Part shown: piece after piece, positions 40,647 through 54,445 of the stretch | How positions within the stretch are numbered: the first letter of the stretch is position 1 | How the letters are laid out: each line of letters opens with the position of its first letter | Assembly (NCBI GenBank): GCA_021464415.1 | Contig: CM038465.1 | Span: forward strand, 21,793,839 to 21,857,838 | DNA from: Lonicera japonica | Lineage: Eukaryota; Streptophyta; Magnoliopsida; Dipsacales; Caprifoliaceae | Length of the DNA stretch: 64,000 nt | Direction: 5' to 3' | The notes under the pieces: generated by a model | What the model saw: only the letters and a program-made list of their open reading frames with translations | Told to the model about the DNA's origin: nothing | Databases searched by the model: none | Program-made: the position numbers and the translations under genes

Positions 40647-42585
40647 CTATCAAAGTCTTTAGATCCGACTCCAGGGGTGAATATTTATCCAAACATTTTC
40701 TTGCGCTCTTAAAATCACAAGGGACTCTTCCCTAACTATCTTGCTCAGATACCCCTTAGCAAAATGGGGTTGCAGAACGCAAACACAGACACATTGTTGA
40801 AACAACCCGTACCTTTCTTGTCTCCTCGTCTGTACTTTTAGTTTTTTGGGGGGAAGCCATTCACACGTCTGCCTTTCTTACTAACTGCATCCCCTCCGTA
40901 GTCGACAGTGGTTTATCTCCCTTCAAGCGTTTATATAGGACCACTCTCGATTACTCTGAACTCCGTGTATTTGGCTCCACTTGTTTTGTGTTACTCCCAA
41001 AACGAGAACGAACAAAACTCACTCCCAAAAATGTTATGTGTGTCTTTCTGGGGTATGGAATTCAAAAAAAAGGGTATCACTGTTACAACTCGACTACCAA
41101 ATGGCTTCGCATTACCCGCCATGTTACCTTCTGGGAAAATAAACCATACTACACCTTGTCCAAAGATCCAATTCCACAAACTACCACCTTTTTTCCTGTC
41201 GACCTGTTTCCAGAGTTTCCTATAGCCGATACTATGTTCCTACCTCCCACTCCCCCTATAACCACTCATCTACCTCAACTGACTCTCCCCCTGACTCTAT
41301 GACTGTTTGTCCACTTGCAGACAACTCTACGTTTGGTCTTAAATCTGTATGTCCCACCGACAGCCCTCTACTGTGCCCAGTCCGCGACAGACATCCATTA
41401 GTCTGGCATTCTGATTATGAATGCTATCTCTCTACCATGTTGTCTCTTCATGAGCCATCCTCCTATTGTGAAGCTTCTATTGATCCTCAATGGCAGCAAA
41501 CTATGGCCAAGAAACTTGATGCTCTGCAGAAAAGGGTTCTCATGGATTTACTCACTGAAAAATCAGTTATTGGATGTAGATGGATATACAAGATTAAAAC
41601 TAAGGCAGACAGGTCTATTGATAGATACAAAGCACGTCTTGCTGCCAAAGGGTACATTCAAGAGTATGAGATTGATTATGTAGAAACTTTTGCCCCAATC
41701 GCTCGTATGACCACAGTTCGCACTCTTATCTCAGTTGCCTCTTTTCGTAATTGGACTCTTCATCAGATGTATGTTAAGAATGCCTTTCTTTATGGTGATT
41801 TACATGAAGAAGTCTACATGCAACCTCCCTCTGGGCTTCCTCATTCCCCTGGACAGGTTTGCAAACTTTGACGGGCTCTTTATGGTCTCAAACAAGTGCC
41901 TCGGGCTTGGTTTGAGAAATTCTCCACAACTATTAAGCAGCATGGTTTTTCGCAGACTCTTATGACCTAACAATGTTTACTTGCTCCTCTCCACATGGCA
42001 TTATTATTCTCCTTCTTTATGTCGACGATATGATTATCATTGGAAATGATCTGAATGGTATATGCAAGCTCAAAGCTTATCTATGTTCTTGTTTCGAAAT
42101 GAAAGATCTGGGTGTCCTTTGCTACTTTCTTAGAATTGAGGCTACTCACTGCTCTATAGATTATTTTCTCTCCCAAGTAAAGTATGCCTCTGATATTCTC
42201 GCCCGCGCGGGCCTTACTGATAACAAGACTGTCGATACTCCCCTCGAGATGAATGCCAAACTCTCTTCTTCTACTGGCACACCTCTACTTAATACTGCAT
42301 TATACAGGAAACTTGTGGAAAGTCTCAGCTACCTAACCATCACTAGACCTAAGATCCTCCATGCTGTTCATATTGTGAGTCAGTTCATGTCTGCTCCGCG
42401 TTATGTTCAATTTGCTGTCGTTCTTCGCATTATCCGCTACATCAAAAGGACCTTACACCAGGGCTTGCATCTTTCTTCTACATCTCGTCCCGTGTTACAG
42501 GGATACTCTGACTCAAACTGGGCTGGTGATAGTACTGATCGACGTTCCATGGCTGGGTACTGTATTTTCTTTGGCAATTCACTTA
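40647..42585 (+). pseudogene. Copia pol, integrase to RNase H (copy B)
   Basis: The integrase tail starts at RSDSRGEYLS; the QNGVAERKHRH segment here keeps the correct frame that copy A lost. RT follows continuously (CRWIYKIK near 41575; KNAFLYGDL near 41775; YVDDMIIIGND near 42017; DTPLEMNAKL near 42234) and RNase H begins GYSDSNWAGDSTDRRSMAGYC near 42500. Stops remain, for example after QVCKL near 41870, after TLM near 41967 and in integrase (Q to stop near 40758). In addition TET is missing after ALQK. The gene is interrupted at 42585 by a MITE and continues at 43119. There is no gag or protease because the duplication starts inside integrase. Confidence 0.9.
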
Positions 42586-43115
42586 GGGTGTGTTTGATTG
42601 GGAGTATTTTCCATGGAAAATACCCATTTTCCACTTGATTTGACAACTTAAGGTGTTTGATTAGCTTTTTTTTTCAGGCAATTCAATTGCCACTTTTGGC
42701 TCACACACTTACATTTTCCTTGTAAACAAGGAAAATATTTTCTTTGGGGGGGGCTAGTTTTTATTTTCCAGGCAATTGCACGGTTTTCGAGACAACATTT
42801 TACTCATTTTCTATACTAAAAATGCTATAACTTAAACTACAAAATTCAAAATTTAATAAAAATTTTATATTTAAAATCTACTCATCAAGATCAATTAAAC
42901 AAAATCCATCATGACTATAAAATTATGTAAAAAAATTACCCATAATTTTTTCTACATTAAAAATGCCACAATACAACCAATATTTTCCGGGTAGAAAATT
43001 AAGGCAATCAAACACATTTAATTACATTTTCCATGCAACTCAATTCTAGGCAATTCAATTACCTGGAACTTATTTTCTTTCCATGTAAATTCCATGCTTG
43101 CAATCAAACGCACCC
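42586..43115. mobile_element. PIF/Harbinger-type MITE (530 bp), private to copy B
   Basis: Inverted ends GGGTGTGTTTGATTG and GGGTGCGTTTGATTG, flanked by perfect TTA (42583-42585, 43116-43118). It splits RNase H between FFGNSL and the SWKSKK motif. Copy A has uninterrupted sequence at about 7090-7100. Subterminal ATTTTCC/GGAAAA motifs recur throughout. It inserted after the large duplication. Confidence 0.92.
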
Positions 43116-43118
43116 TTA

Positions 43119-43502
43119 TTTCTTGGAAAAGCAAGAAATAGACCGTCGTTGCTCGCTTCAGCGCGGAAGCTGAATATCGTGCTCTAACATATACCTTCGC
43201 CGAAATTGTTTGGCATCGTTGGCTACTTCAAGATATGGGTATTAACCTTCCTGACCCAACACCCTTATTCTATGATAACAAAAGTCCCATCCAAATAGCC
43301 CACAATGATTTTTTTTCATGAACGCACTAAGCATATTGAAGGTGATTGTCACTTTGTTTGTCAGCACTTTCTACAAAGGCATATCCTATTACCGCACATA
43401 TTTTTCGAGCTTCAAACGGCCGACTTGTTCACCAAACCTCATGTGGTTGCCCGATTCCGGTTCCTCGTATCTAAGCTCCGAATGCTCTTCAACCCTCTGT
43501 AA
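43119..43502 (+). pseudogene. Copia RNase H C-terminal part (copy B)
   Basis: Continues from the MITE with SWKSKK (followed by a stop where copy A has Gln), VVARFSAEAEYRAL, WHRWLLQDMGINLPDPTPLFYDN, then HERTKHIEGDCHFV and TADLFTKPHVVARFRFL ending at NPL and a stop at about 43502. A T-run after HND causes a frameshift near 43308-43316. Confidence 0.88.
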
Positions 43503-43518
43503 GCTTGAGGTGGGGGAG

Positions 43519-43801
43519 TGTTAGATTAAGTTCTCCATCTTTTATTGACTTGTTTTGTCTTCATTCCTTGATCTCCTCCATGTTATGGAGATTTATTTTG
43601 ACATTTGCTACATTTCTTGATCTCCTCCATGTTATGGAGATTTGTTTTGACAATTGCTGTTATTTTCCTTAATTTACTCCATACATAACTCTCATTTAAT
43701 CCCCATATAAAGGGATCATTATCTCCTTGTATAAAAACACACAAATATATATACAAAAGCATTATTTCTCTTTAATTCTTATCACTCTCTAATTCTTATC
43801 A
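43519..43801 (+). mobile_element. 3' LTR of the Copia element (copy B)
   Basis: Starts TGTTAGATTAAG after the intact polypurine tract GAGGTGGGGGAG, with the same TATA-like motifs and 63-bp repeats as copy A. The right end at TTCTTATCA is provisional. Confidence 0.75.
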
Positions 43802-46800
43802 AAGCCGTGGTGAAAGGAATCATACATGAACAATAAACCATAACATATTTGTAACTAGGGTATACCCGTGCCATCTGATATGGTGAAACAAATATGATTT
43901 GATAATAGAATAAAAAAAATAACGTGTGATAAATCTAAATCGACTTATATCAATCAATCTATTTTGAGCGCATTTTCTAATCTAACGTTTTGAATAACTA
44001 AGGGGTTAATATATTTTTCTATTGAAAAAACTAAAAGTAAACTGGATTGGACTGACTTGTTTTTAAATTTTTAAAGATACTTTTAAGCATATTTTTTTAT
44101 CTTATTTTGATCTCGGCAAAATAATTTTTTAAATAATTAAACTTAAGTCCATATGTGAAAATAATCAAACCATGTTGGTCAGTATCATTTGAAAATAGTC
44201 CATAAATTGGAATGAGATGACCAATAATGTAAAAATATATAAGTATGTCCTTAAATATTATTAAAAAAAATCTTGATTTTTTTTACGTAATTTTATAGTC
44301 AAGATGGATCTTGTTTAATTGATCTTGATTAGTACAATTTTAATATTAATTTTTTTTATTAAATTTTCAATTTTTTATTTTAGTTATGTCATTTTTAATG
44401 TAGACGAAATTATTGATGTGTGAAAGTTCAATGTGTGTATATTATTGGTGCGAGTGTTTTGAATTTGATGACATCTTAATGTGTCTATAAAACTCATCTA
44501 AGAGTGTATAAAATAATGCACACTATAACATGTGAATTTTTAACCATTAGATTATTATACGTTTTGGAGAAAGTTTTGGTGAAAGATGGTGTTTTATAAT
44601 ATAGATTCGGCCTTTCAAAATGTTTTATTTAAGCTAATTGAAAATAAAATTTGTCACAACCTGATAATAATGCTATTTCTCTTTAGGCAATTTTGTACGA
44701 AGCTGGTAATTAATTGGAAAGCTGGTAAATTTTAAAATGATCAGGAGAGAAATGTTTTAATTAGAATGTAACTGATCATGAGTGAAATGGGCAATAACCT
44801 ACTACTCGACATGCTTAAACGCATATTTTGTATTATAATTTGTCCATGAAAAGAAAAAAAAAATGAGTAAAAATATAAAATATGAAATTACAACTTTTAT
44901 TCTAAATGACTAAATTAGGCCCTTTCAGTTCCTTAATCAACATCATACATGCCCAATCGTAGTGGCCCACCGTCACTACAAATGTAAGAAGTAAGCACAA
45001 CTCTTCGTTAATCTTTATTTGGCACAAATGTCAAATTTATGAATTTTTGTTTTTATATATTAATTTTTATCAAGTAAAAGTAAAAAAAAAAAAATTAAAT
45101 TTATTTGTAAAATACAAACAATCAGCTTAACCTTTCAGTTGAGTGGAGGTAAACATGCATGCTTTTAGGTCTTCTAAAAGTAATCTTATTATTTTTTTCT
45201 GACTAAAACCGTGTGTATTAGATTGAGCAGTTATGATTATTTGCTAAATGAAGAAAATAAGAATATCTTTTTTGTAAAAATAATTGTTGCATTAAAGTAT
45301 TGTATAGTATGCCCTATCATGGTTTAACGAAAGAGTTTAAATAGTGATCATGAATAAAATACAAAATAATAATCCCAAGACATTTTTTTTAAGTTACACA
45401 TTTTATAAGAAAATAAAATTATTTTCAACAAAATTATGTTAATAAAATGAAACGTAACTATTATCGAAAAATTGGGCCAAAAGAAATTATAATTAATACG
45501 AAAATATCAATTTAAGAGAGTAATTTTTATGCGTCTCTTTTTACTGCAAATATCATATTAAGATTCTAATTGCTCTATCACATTATAGAAAATAAATTAA
45601 ATATAAAACTATCACTTGCTTCGTTTTTTAGAAGAAGAAGTATATTTAAGACATATATATTAATTATTTAACCTAACTTAATTACAATTTAGCCACCTAT
45701 TCCATGTACTGAATTCACAAATAAAAACATACAATCTTATATTTTGGAAAGACAGAGAGGCAGAGAGAGTAATGGCTTATTATTGCACTTGTCTCTGCTA
45801 AAAACAGAAAAAGGCTTCAAGTGGGCTTGTATGTCTTCTTCCATCATTTTCTCTATTATTATTATAAGTGGTAATTTGAATTGCTTTATGACATTATAGA
45901 AAATAAATTAAATATGAAACTATAGCTTGTTTCATCTTTCACAGGAAGAAGTATAACTAAGACAGGTATTTCATTTATTTAACCTAACTTAACTGTAATT
46001 TAGCCACCCATGTCATGGATTTGGCTCCTCTAAAGTGGCCAATTTGACATTAACGGTACAGTAGAACATTATAGACCGTTTAATTAGCTAGATAGGAGTA
46101 AACGCCGTTCATTCTTCTCCTTTAAGGTTTCTTTCGTCTTCTTCTTCTTTTTCTAATTTTTTTTATCACTTACAAGATTTCTCTCTCCTATCTTTGTACA
46201 AACTTAAAAATTTTATTTCTTGTATCTATTGTTTTTTAATGTGCATTTCTTTTTATCTTTATTGGATTCATTGAAAAACACCAAAATTCTCTTCAAAAAA
46301 ATTATTAATTGTCCTACAAATAAAAAAAGATCAAAAATTGGGGCTAATAAAGAAGGTACAAGCAAATTATTTGTTTTTTCCTAGAAACATAACCCAACCA
46401 AAAATAGGGACTGTCATGAATTAAATTTTCCTTTGATAATTGTGTTTTATAATACGATAATGAATTAACTAAGAAAAATATAAATCGATAATGCTAATTT
46501 CTGTAGTAGAAGTAATTTTGAAATAGCAATTTTCATTATTCGATCAATCATATGACTCTGCCTCTCTCGTTTGGTGAACTTTCACTGTCACATGGACATA
46601 TGGCTCTAAAATAAGATTAAAAATTAAAGGGTTGCAAATTTTCCATTTCCACTAATTAATAAGGGTTTTTTAAGATCAAGTTAATTTTTTTTCAAATGAG
46701 GTTCACAATTAATTAATTTTTTCGAATGATATAGTTTATAAGTTTTGGTACTCACACATATTTTTGTATTTGATGTACATTATTTGTATCAACTAGCAAT

Positions 46801-46993
46801 ATTTTTGGTACCTGTAACACAGTTCTACCAAACATTTAGCTTTCGCAAGAGTCATATACCAAAACAGCATTGTAAAAATTTTCAAACGTAAAGATCAGAT
46901 CATAAAAGCCCTTAAAAGAAGTTTTTAAAAATCTGGATTAAGTTTGTATCTATATTGGCACATATTAAAAAAAAATTATAATTATATTATAAT
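43802..46993. other. Non-coding spacer (copy B) including an empty retrotransposon site
   Basis: Colinear with copy A 7781-8954 and 12450-14526. The single TTAAT at 44933-44937 is the empty target of the A-specific 3.5-kb element. It contains the 140-bp direct repeat units at about 45569 and 45883. No gene recognised. Confidence 0.65.
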
Positions 46994-46998
46994 ATATA

Positions 46999-48367
46999 TG
47001 TGACGCTCTGCGAGTGATGGAGTACTCCCTTGGGTGGAGGAATTGTAGCTCAAAAGGGGCATCCTACACCGGAAGATGAGGGATCCTTGGAAACCCATAT
47101 ATAAGTAAAAATCGGTCGCTAATTAAGTACGAGACCTTTTGGGTAGCTCACTGGCTTCGGATCCCATAAGAATTCAGAAGTTAAGCGAGTAGTGGATCAG
47201 AGCAATCCCAGGATGGGTGACCCCCTGGGAAGCTGGTCGTGAGCTCCCAGAAACAGAGCCGTGAGGGTAGATGTTCCGGGGCTGAGGCTTGGCTGAACGC
47301 TACCCAAAGCGGACAATATCGTATTGAGGTGGGACCGAGTCGTTACAAATAGTATCAAAGCAGACCCCGCCGAGTACGGTGTGTCGAAGAGGACGTCGAT
47401 TCCCTTGGGGGGAAGGATGTGACGCCCTGCGAGTGATGGAGTACTCCATTGGGTGGAGGAATTGTAGCACCAAAGCAGACCCTGCCGAGTACGGTGTGTC
47501 GACGAGGACGTCGATTCCCTTGGGGGGAAGGATGCGCCCTGCGAGTGATGGAGTACTCCCTTAGGTGAAGGAATTGTAGCTCAAAGGGGGCATCCTACAC
47601 CGGAAGATGGGGGATCCTTAGAAACCCATATAAGTAAAAATCGGTCGCTAATTAAGTACGAGGTCTTTTGGGTAGCTCACTGGCTTCGGCTCCCATAAGA
47701 ATTCTGAAGTTAAGTGAGTAGTGGATCAGAGCCATCCCAGGATGGGTGACCCCCTGAGAAGCTGGTCATGAGCTCCCAGAAACAAAGCCGTGAGGATAGA
47801 TGTTCCGGGGCTTAGGCTTGGCTGAAAATTACCAAAAGCGGACAATATCGTACTGAGGTGGGACCGAGTCGTTACAAATGGTATCAAAGTAGACCCCGCC
47901 GAGTACGGTGTGTTGACGAGGACGTCGATTCTCTTGGGGGGAAGGATGTGACGCCCTGCGAGTGATGGAGTACTCCCTTGGGTGGAGAAATTGTAGCACC
48001 AAAGCAGACTCCGCCGAGTACGGTGTGTTGACGAGGACGTCGATTCCCTTGGGGGGAAGGATGCGCCCTGCGAGTGATGGAGTACTCCCTTGGGTGGAGG
48101 AATTGTAGCTCAAATGGGGCATCCCACACCGGAAGGTGGGGGATCATTAGAAACCCCTATAAGTAAGAATCGATCGCTAACTAAGTACGAGGTCTTTTGG
48201 GTAGCTCACTAGTTTCGGATCCCATAAGAACCCCGAAGTGACCTCCTGGGAAGCTGGTTGTGAGCTCCCAGAAACAAAGCCATGACGGTAGATGTTTCGG
48301 GGCTGAGGTCTGGCTGAACGCTACCCAAAGCGACAATATCGTACTGAGGTGGGACCGTGTCATTACA
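46999..48367 (+). mobile_element. Cassandra-type TRIM cluster, copy B
   Basis: Same five-part layout as copy A: LTR 46999-47347, truncated LTR from 47418, LTR 47533-47876, truncated LTR from 47947, LTR 48062-48367. It is bounded by ATATA (46994-46998, 48368-48372). 5S-like segments lie at about 47159-47251, 47688-47779 and 48217-48270; the last lacks box A as in copy A. The first two retain GGATGGGTGACCCCCTG, closer to 5S rRNA than copy A LTR 1. Primer-binding sites read TAGTATCAAAGC (47350) and TGGTATCAAAGT (47879), each mutated. Confidence 0.93.
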
Positions 48368-48579
48368 ATATAAATATATGTATATATAATAAGTTATATC
48401 ACATCATTATTTACCATAAATTAGCAAGAAAATCAAGTGCATATTATAATACTCATCGTATATATAATTAATATAACATATAACAGATCGTTGCTCCTAA
48501 ATATAACAAAAATTTATAAATTTAGGGAGATACTCACCATAGTATATATGCAAGACTAGCAAAGTTAACAATTTTAATC

Positions 48580-48594
48580 CACTCCCGCCAACTT
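48580..48594 (-). other. Polypurine-tract-like site of Athila-like element (copy B)
   Basis: Counterpart of 16111-16125 with the same AAGTTGGCGGGAGTGG on the minus strand and a slightly different preceding GAGGGCAAAAAAACATTC. Confidence 0.45.
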
Positions 48595-48981
48595 GAATGT
48601 TTTTTTGCCCTCAAAAGAACACGTAAACTTAAAATTTAAAAGAACAAGGAGGGATGTAAGTTATCATCTGAATAAGCGATTTATCAAAGAAAGTAGAACA
48701 TGCACACTAGATAAAACTTTAAGCACAAAAAATTTGTTAATCATTCCAATAATATAAATGGCATCCAAAAATATGTGAAAATAAATCCAAAGCCTAATAT
48801 ATCACCATTAAATATTTAATTTCTTGAATTCACCATAAATCAATAATCTAAAAAGTTGGGGATCATCCCAATAAAACATGTATATCACAATAAGCTTAAA
48901 AATATAATCAAAATAAATATAGCAATTTAGCTCAAGATAATAAAACTTCATTATATAATCATGACCTACTAGATAAGAAAA

Positions 48982-50782
48982 TTAGTTAATTGGTGGTGGC
49001 CATGGGTCTTGAGATATACGAAAAAAATTATGATCATTGTTAAAAGAATTATAAGTATCATATATATTATCATTCACATCGGGTTCAAAATAAAGCGAAT
49101 TTAATTTCAAAACTTCAACATTATGCTTAAAATTTTCTAATGGTGTAAGAAATAAATTAATGAGCTCAATCTCATCTTGGATGTCATACAAATTTAAATT
49201 CATTGATTTAGCATTCACATCTAAGGTATCATTGTCATGCAAAAATTTTGAGTCCATTGACATACTATTTTCAAATTGAGAAAAATCGGTAGAACCTTTA
49301 TTTAAGAAATTATAAATATTTTTCTCCCATTCATTAGAATTAGTATCATGAAGAGAATCAAGAAAAATACTAACTTCACAAGATAAACCATCATCAATTG
49401 AACCAGAAGCTTTTAAAAATCCTTCTGATGATATGTCACTAAAGTTCACATCTTCTTTTAAAGAAAAATAATCAACATTATTTTCGAAAGATTTGTCTTC
49501 CACTAGACTATCAATTAAATTAATTTGATAGATACATTTATCTTCATAGTCTAAGGATGTTTTAGTTATATCAAAAATATTAAGTTTAGCCGTGAGATTA
49601 CCAAAAGATAACTTCATCACACTATTCCGGCAATTTGTATGGGCATTAGATGTAGCTAAAAATGGCCTGCCTAAAATTCCTAGTATTTGCACTTTCATAT
49701 TAGGAGTTTGTTGAGTATCAATAACAATAAAATGAACTGGCTAATAAAATGTATCAACCTTAATCAAAACATCTTCTATGCCTCCTCTAGGAATTTTTAT
49801 AAATCTATCAGCCAATTGAAGTGTTATAGATATAAAATTTAATTTTTCAAGTTTTAATTTCTCATAAACGGAATATAGCAAAACATTCACACTAACCCCT
49901 GCACAAAGGTTGATCGGATTATTAGACAATCTCATCATTAAGGCTTCTAACTTCTTTTATTTAGACTATATAATTGCCCTCTAGTTTTCACGTCCTCGTG
50001 AATTTCATAAATTTTCCTCTTTTTAGGTTGAGATTGCATTCCCTTCTTAGGAAAGTCCCACTATTGAGATCTTTCAGACAAATTCGCTAAGAATTGATAA
50101 GCTTCATCTTCATTTAGACTTAGAAAATTACCCCTATTCATAGATTCTATCATATTTTAATTAATTTGTGAGAGACCATTAAAAAATATTAAGTTAATCT
50201 CCAAGTTTCAAAACCATGGTGTGGACATCTAAATAATAAATCTTTAAATCTTTCTCACACGTCAAAGAATTTTTCTTCATCATCTTGGCAAAAATAAATT
50301 ATTTTTCCCATACGTTCACTAGTTTTAGCCACAGGAAAGAATTTTGTTAAAAATTTAGTAACTAACCCCTCCCATGTCGTGATAGATCTCGAGGATAAAT
50401 AATTTAACCAAGCTTTAGCTTTATTTTTTTAAAGAAAAGGGGAATAAATGCAACCTAACGGATTCATTAGAAAAATTTTGAAATCTAAAAGTAGCGCATA
50501 TTTTTAAAACGTCTTTTATGCGAAGATAAGGATCTTCCATCTCTGAGGCATTAAAATTAGAGAGCAATTGAATTACTTGCGGTTTTAATTAAAGTGAACT
50601 GGCGTAGTAGCCGGTAAAATAATGCTTGAAGGAGGATTAGTAGATATGGGAGCAAATATTTCTTTTAAAGTCCTATTGTTTTCACATTCCGCCATCTTTA
50701 ATTCTTTTTCAAATAAAGGATTAATTTCTAAATTTTCTATCATATTAAGTCTCACTTTTCTTCGTTTCCAACAAACGTTCAT
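48982..50782 (-). pseudogene. Athila-like gag-protease remnant, copy B
   Basis: Same architecture as 16512-18312: Gag start with RTLKEIFAPISTN, broken Retrotrans_gag, protease with mutated active site (CAGVS), then the 239-codon frame beginning at ILGRPFLATSNA. In that frame only two residues differ from copy A (NCRNS for NCWNS; SSEG for SSKG), and B keeps the residue expected from the family in the first case. Near identity contrasts with 5-8% divergence elsewhere in the duplication. Confidence 0.88.
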
Positions 50783-50855
50783 AAACTAAACAATTCTCTT
50801 TTTTTTTTAAATAATTTTTTTAATTAAATTTATAAATTTCATTAATTTTTAGATT

Positions 50856-50888
<33 letters not shown>

Positions 50889-51338
50889 TCCTTTTTTATT
50901 TTTCATAAATTATTAATTATTCTTTTTTATTTATTAATAAAATAATAATAATAATAAATAATATTAATAACAAATTATTTAAGAGGTATTAATAATAAAT
51001 TTAATTAGATAATAATTTTAATAATAATACTATAATATATTGGAGTAAATAAAAGGGTTACAAATAAGGAGGAAATGCTAAGACAAACAAAAAGAAGGTT
51101 TCCTTGTCGCTGTCAAGTATTGAACCTAACTAATACCAACCAAGATAGAAACACTTATGTAAAATATTTTGTTCCACTCTTTATACACTATTTCACCCAG
51201 ATCCTTTAGTTACCCCAAAAAACCAATGAATAACCTTTTTTTTTAAAGTAAATATATGAATATTCTATTTTCTGTTTTTTTTTGGAAGAAACTAGTAGAG
51301 AGAATATAATTACTAAATTAACAAGATCAGATTAGAAT

Positions 51339-51361
51339 CCCCGACAATGGCGTCAAAAACT
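51339..51361 (-). other. Primer-binding-site-like sequence (copy B)
   Basis: Minus strand TTTTTGACGCCATTGTCGGGG, one base closer to the Athila-type consensus than copy A. It lies directly after the LTR end at 51362. Confidence 0.7.
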
Positions 51362-52780
51362 TGTGAGAAATTTTAATACACACAAGTGCACGAATTAAGT
51401 TATAGTATAGCTTATAAGCGAAGTCGATCCCACAAGGATTCAAACAATATGTTTTATAATTATCTTGTAAATATTTCACTAAATTCCTAATCTAGTTAGA
51501 AAAATTGATGGTAATCGAACAAATAAAATAAACTAAAACAATGCAAGTAAACTAAAGTAATGGAACTAAATTAAATAATACCAAGCAAGATAATAAAATT
51601 AATGAATTAATTGATTAGGATTTTGGAGTCATATAGTTAATATCATCTTCCTAAGTATTCGTGCGCATAAACTTTTATCTCGCACTAATTTGGTCTTTCG
51701 ACTCTATTAGATGCAAAAAATAAAATACTTCAAGTTCAAGTAATTTATAAAATTCAATTATAACTCTTCCATAGCCAACCTTAAGTATAAAATTAAAACA
51801 CTCACTATCTCCATCAAAACACACTCTATATCCATTCTTAACAAATCATAAGATGAATCCAACAAAAAATAATGATAATCCAACATTATTTTTTATCAAT
51901 TAAAATAGGCATCTAGTAAGAATAATTGTATTTAACATTAAATCATTAAATTTGTAGAGTTAATTGGTATACAAACGTGTAAGGGAATCAATTAAGTATA
52001 CTCATCTTAACCCTAGTGCAAATTTACGCTAGCATGAATAAAATTACTTAGCACATAAAATTAAAAGAAAATTTATTTGATATCAATCTAAATAGATAAA
52101 ACACACTTCAAATCTTCAAAGCAAAAAGAAATAAAATAGATAAAAGAAACAAATTGAAAAGAGAGGTGAGGAAGTGCTCGGCAGGAAAAGGCACCTCATC
52201 TCTTCAAATTGCTGCTGGTATTGTTCTTCCAATAATTGTATAAATGGTTCTTAGGGCTTTAATATGGTAAATGGGCTTTGATGGGTGCACATGGGCTTGC
52301 TTGGTCACTAACTTTGATTCAATTATGCATTTGGGCCGCCACTTATTAAAGATAAGTAGGCCGGACTTGCTTAGTATTGATACCAAATATATGAACGAGC
52401 CCATAATTAAATATATTAAAATTTTGCCATTTTACTGCTGAGTTTTGCATCGCACTTTTGGACCATGAGATGGATGACTTTGAAAAAGTGCTGAATTGTA
52501 AAGTTGTAGATCTCGAAATTCTTTTCAAATTAGGCACAGAATTGCATTATTTGGAGTTCTGTGTAAAAAGATATGAATCCAAAAGTATTGAAAAGTTTAT
52601 GTGTCTTTACACACTTTAATTTCTTTATTTTTCTCAATCTTCTCAAATTAGGAAAAATAAATATTAGTAATAATATAAGCAGGTGTGAGGTTTTATCATA
52701 AAAATCTCGTTACTATGTAGAGACACTCCCCCACTTATATACCCATGTTGAGTTATACAATTTTTGTGTCGTATTTGTAT
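51362..52780 (-). mobile_element. 5' LTR of Athila-like element (copy B, outer edge unresolved)
   Basis: Counterpart of 18890-20300, with the CAAGTGCACGAATTAAG block and a minus-strand TATA-like GTATATAAGT at 52733-52742. No coding content. Confidence 0.6.
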
Positions 52781-53521
52781 CACGGATCTGGACATATGCT
52801 TCATAATTTCGTAGCATTACCAATACTGTCCAACCATGAAAAACACTCAGTTTTGAGGGATTTCCACCTTCCAAATCATTTTACAAAGAGTAAAACTAGA
52901 TACGAGGAGTTTTCAAACAATAAAAAATAAAATAAAAAGGAACAGTTTACAGGAGAACAACAATACCCTATTATCCAAATAACAAAGTGATTGACAAGAA
53001 TAAGAAAAGACAAATCCATCAAATTCAACATTATTAAGATCTCTTTTGCTCTACAAATTCCAAGAATTACAACTCTGATTGATATAAGAATCAACCAAAA
53101 AAGATAAAATACTAAGAGACAGCTGATATAACATACGGAACAAAGAAGGCAAATGAACCACTCCCAACAAATATCCGACTTGTTTAATAAAAGACTCTGC
53201 CCTAGATAGATAAATGCCTAGAATTTCCAAAGCGCCCTATGTTCACCATGCTGAAAGTAGGATCAATGGTTTGAGTCAACCATTCTCAATAGCTATTTGG
53301 TGAGCGGATCTTTAATATATATTTTCTGTGGGTTCAAAGCTATTTCATCCAATAGTTACATGCCTCTTTTGGTTCCTCGGAATCACATTCGGAGAAGGGT
53401 CTAGCAGTGGCAGCTGGTTGAGCTAATTGTTCTGTTTCTAGTTAGCTAATTAATTTGCTTTACAATCACCACGATATATTTATGAATGGGGAGGGAGAGA
53501 GAGAGAGATATGGGGGTTCAG
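52781..53521. other. Unassigned sequence with hAT empty site (copy B)
   Basis: The single GGAATCAC at 53379-53386 is the pre-insertion target of the A-specific hAT element. Otherwise nothing is recognised. A GA-rich run lies at 53489-53508. Confidence 0.6.
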
Positions 53522-54437
53522 CAGGGCCGGCCCTGAGTTTTGTGGAGCCCTAGGGAAAAAGAAAATTGAAGGCCTATTGTATTTTTTTTTATAATCATGT
53601 AATATAAGTACACCAATAAACTTACAACAAAGAAAATTACCATGAGTTAGATAACTAAAAACATAGAGAATTTAGAGAAAGAGACGTCAAATAGTACGAA
53701 AACTTTGTAAAAAACAAAAAAAAAGAATTAACTTCTTGTTAAAGAAAGCTAATAAATAATTCATTCAAAACAAAAACTAAAAGATAGAGTTTTATTTTAC
53801 AAAAAAAAAAACCCTCAAATCAACTCAATATAGAGAGAAATCAGAGAAAGTGTTATGCGTTGTGAATACCGAAGATTGGTGTAGGCTTATTTTAATAAGT
53901 GGTTGGACAATAAGACTTAAGCATGCATTTAAAATGATTAATTGGTGGTGGGGCACGCTTAAGCATTTAAAAGAAAATAAAGATACGCTTCAATATTCGA
54001 AAAATTATAAAAATAGTAATTAAAATTTTTTAGTTATATAAAATATAGTTTAAATAAAAAACTAAAATATAGAGTTTTATTCAACCAAAAAAAAAGAGAG
54101 AAAAACTATATAGAATTCAGTCAAACAAAAACTAAAATAAATATTTAAGTTTAATAATTTAAAAGAAAATAATAGGAGGCAAGATAGGGTTTTAAACATT
54201 TAAGAGACAACAAAAGCATCCACTGCCATGGTAGACCAATGCCTTGAAAGAGCTCCCCAATTGAGAAACTTCTGCTGGAACAATGCTTTATGTAGCACTC
54301 ACAGTGATCGTCAAATACTTTTAATTAATAACATCAATATGTATATATACATAAAAAAGCCCAAAAAAATTCAGGATCTTGGTACGTTGGGGGCCCTAAG
54401 CGGCAGCCTAGCTCGCCTATGCTCAGGACCGGCCTTG
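53522..54437. mobile_element. Non-autonomous hAT element, copy B
   Basis: 916 bp, same ends and same GGGTTCAG/GCGTTCAG target duplication as copy A 22866-23788. Differences from A are mostly single bases and homopolymer lengths. Confidence 0.92.
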
Positions 54438-54445
54438 GCGTTCAG

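Noticed and set aside
40647..43801. Copia copy B as an independent retrotransposition
   Set aside because: The flanking DNA downstream is colinear with copy A for more than 20 kb and the 5' end is cut mid-gene, so it was copied with its surroundings.
53379..53386. Possibility that copy B lost the hAT element by excision
   Set aside because: hAT excision usually leaves altered target duplications; B has a single unmodified GGAATCAC, so never-inserted is simpler.
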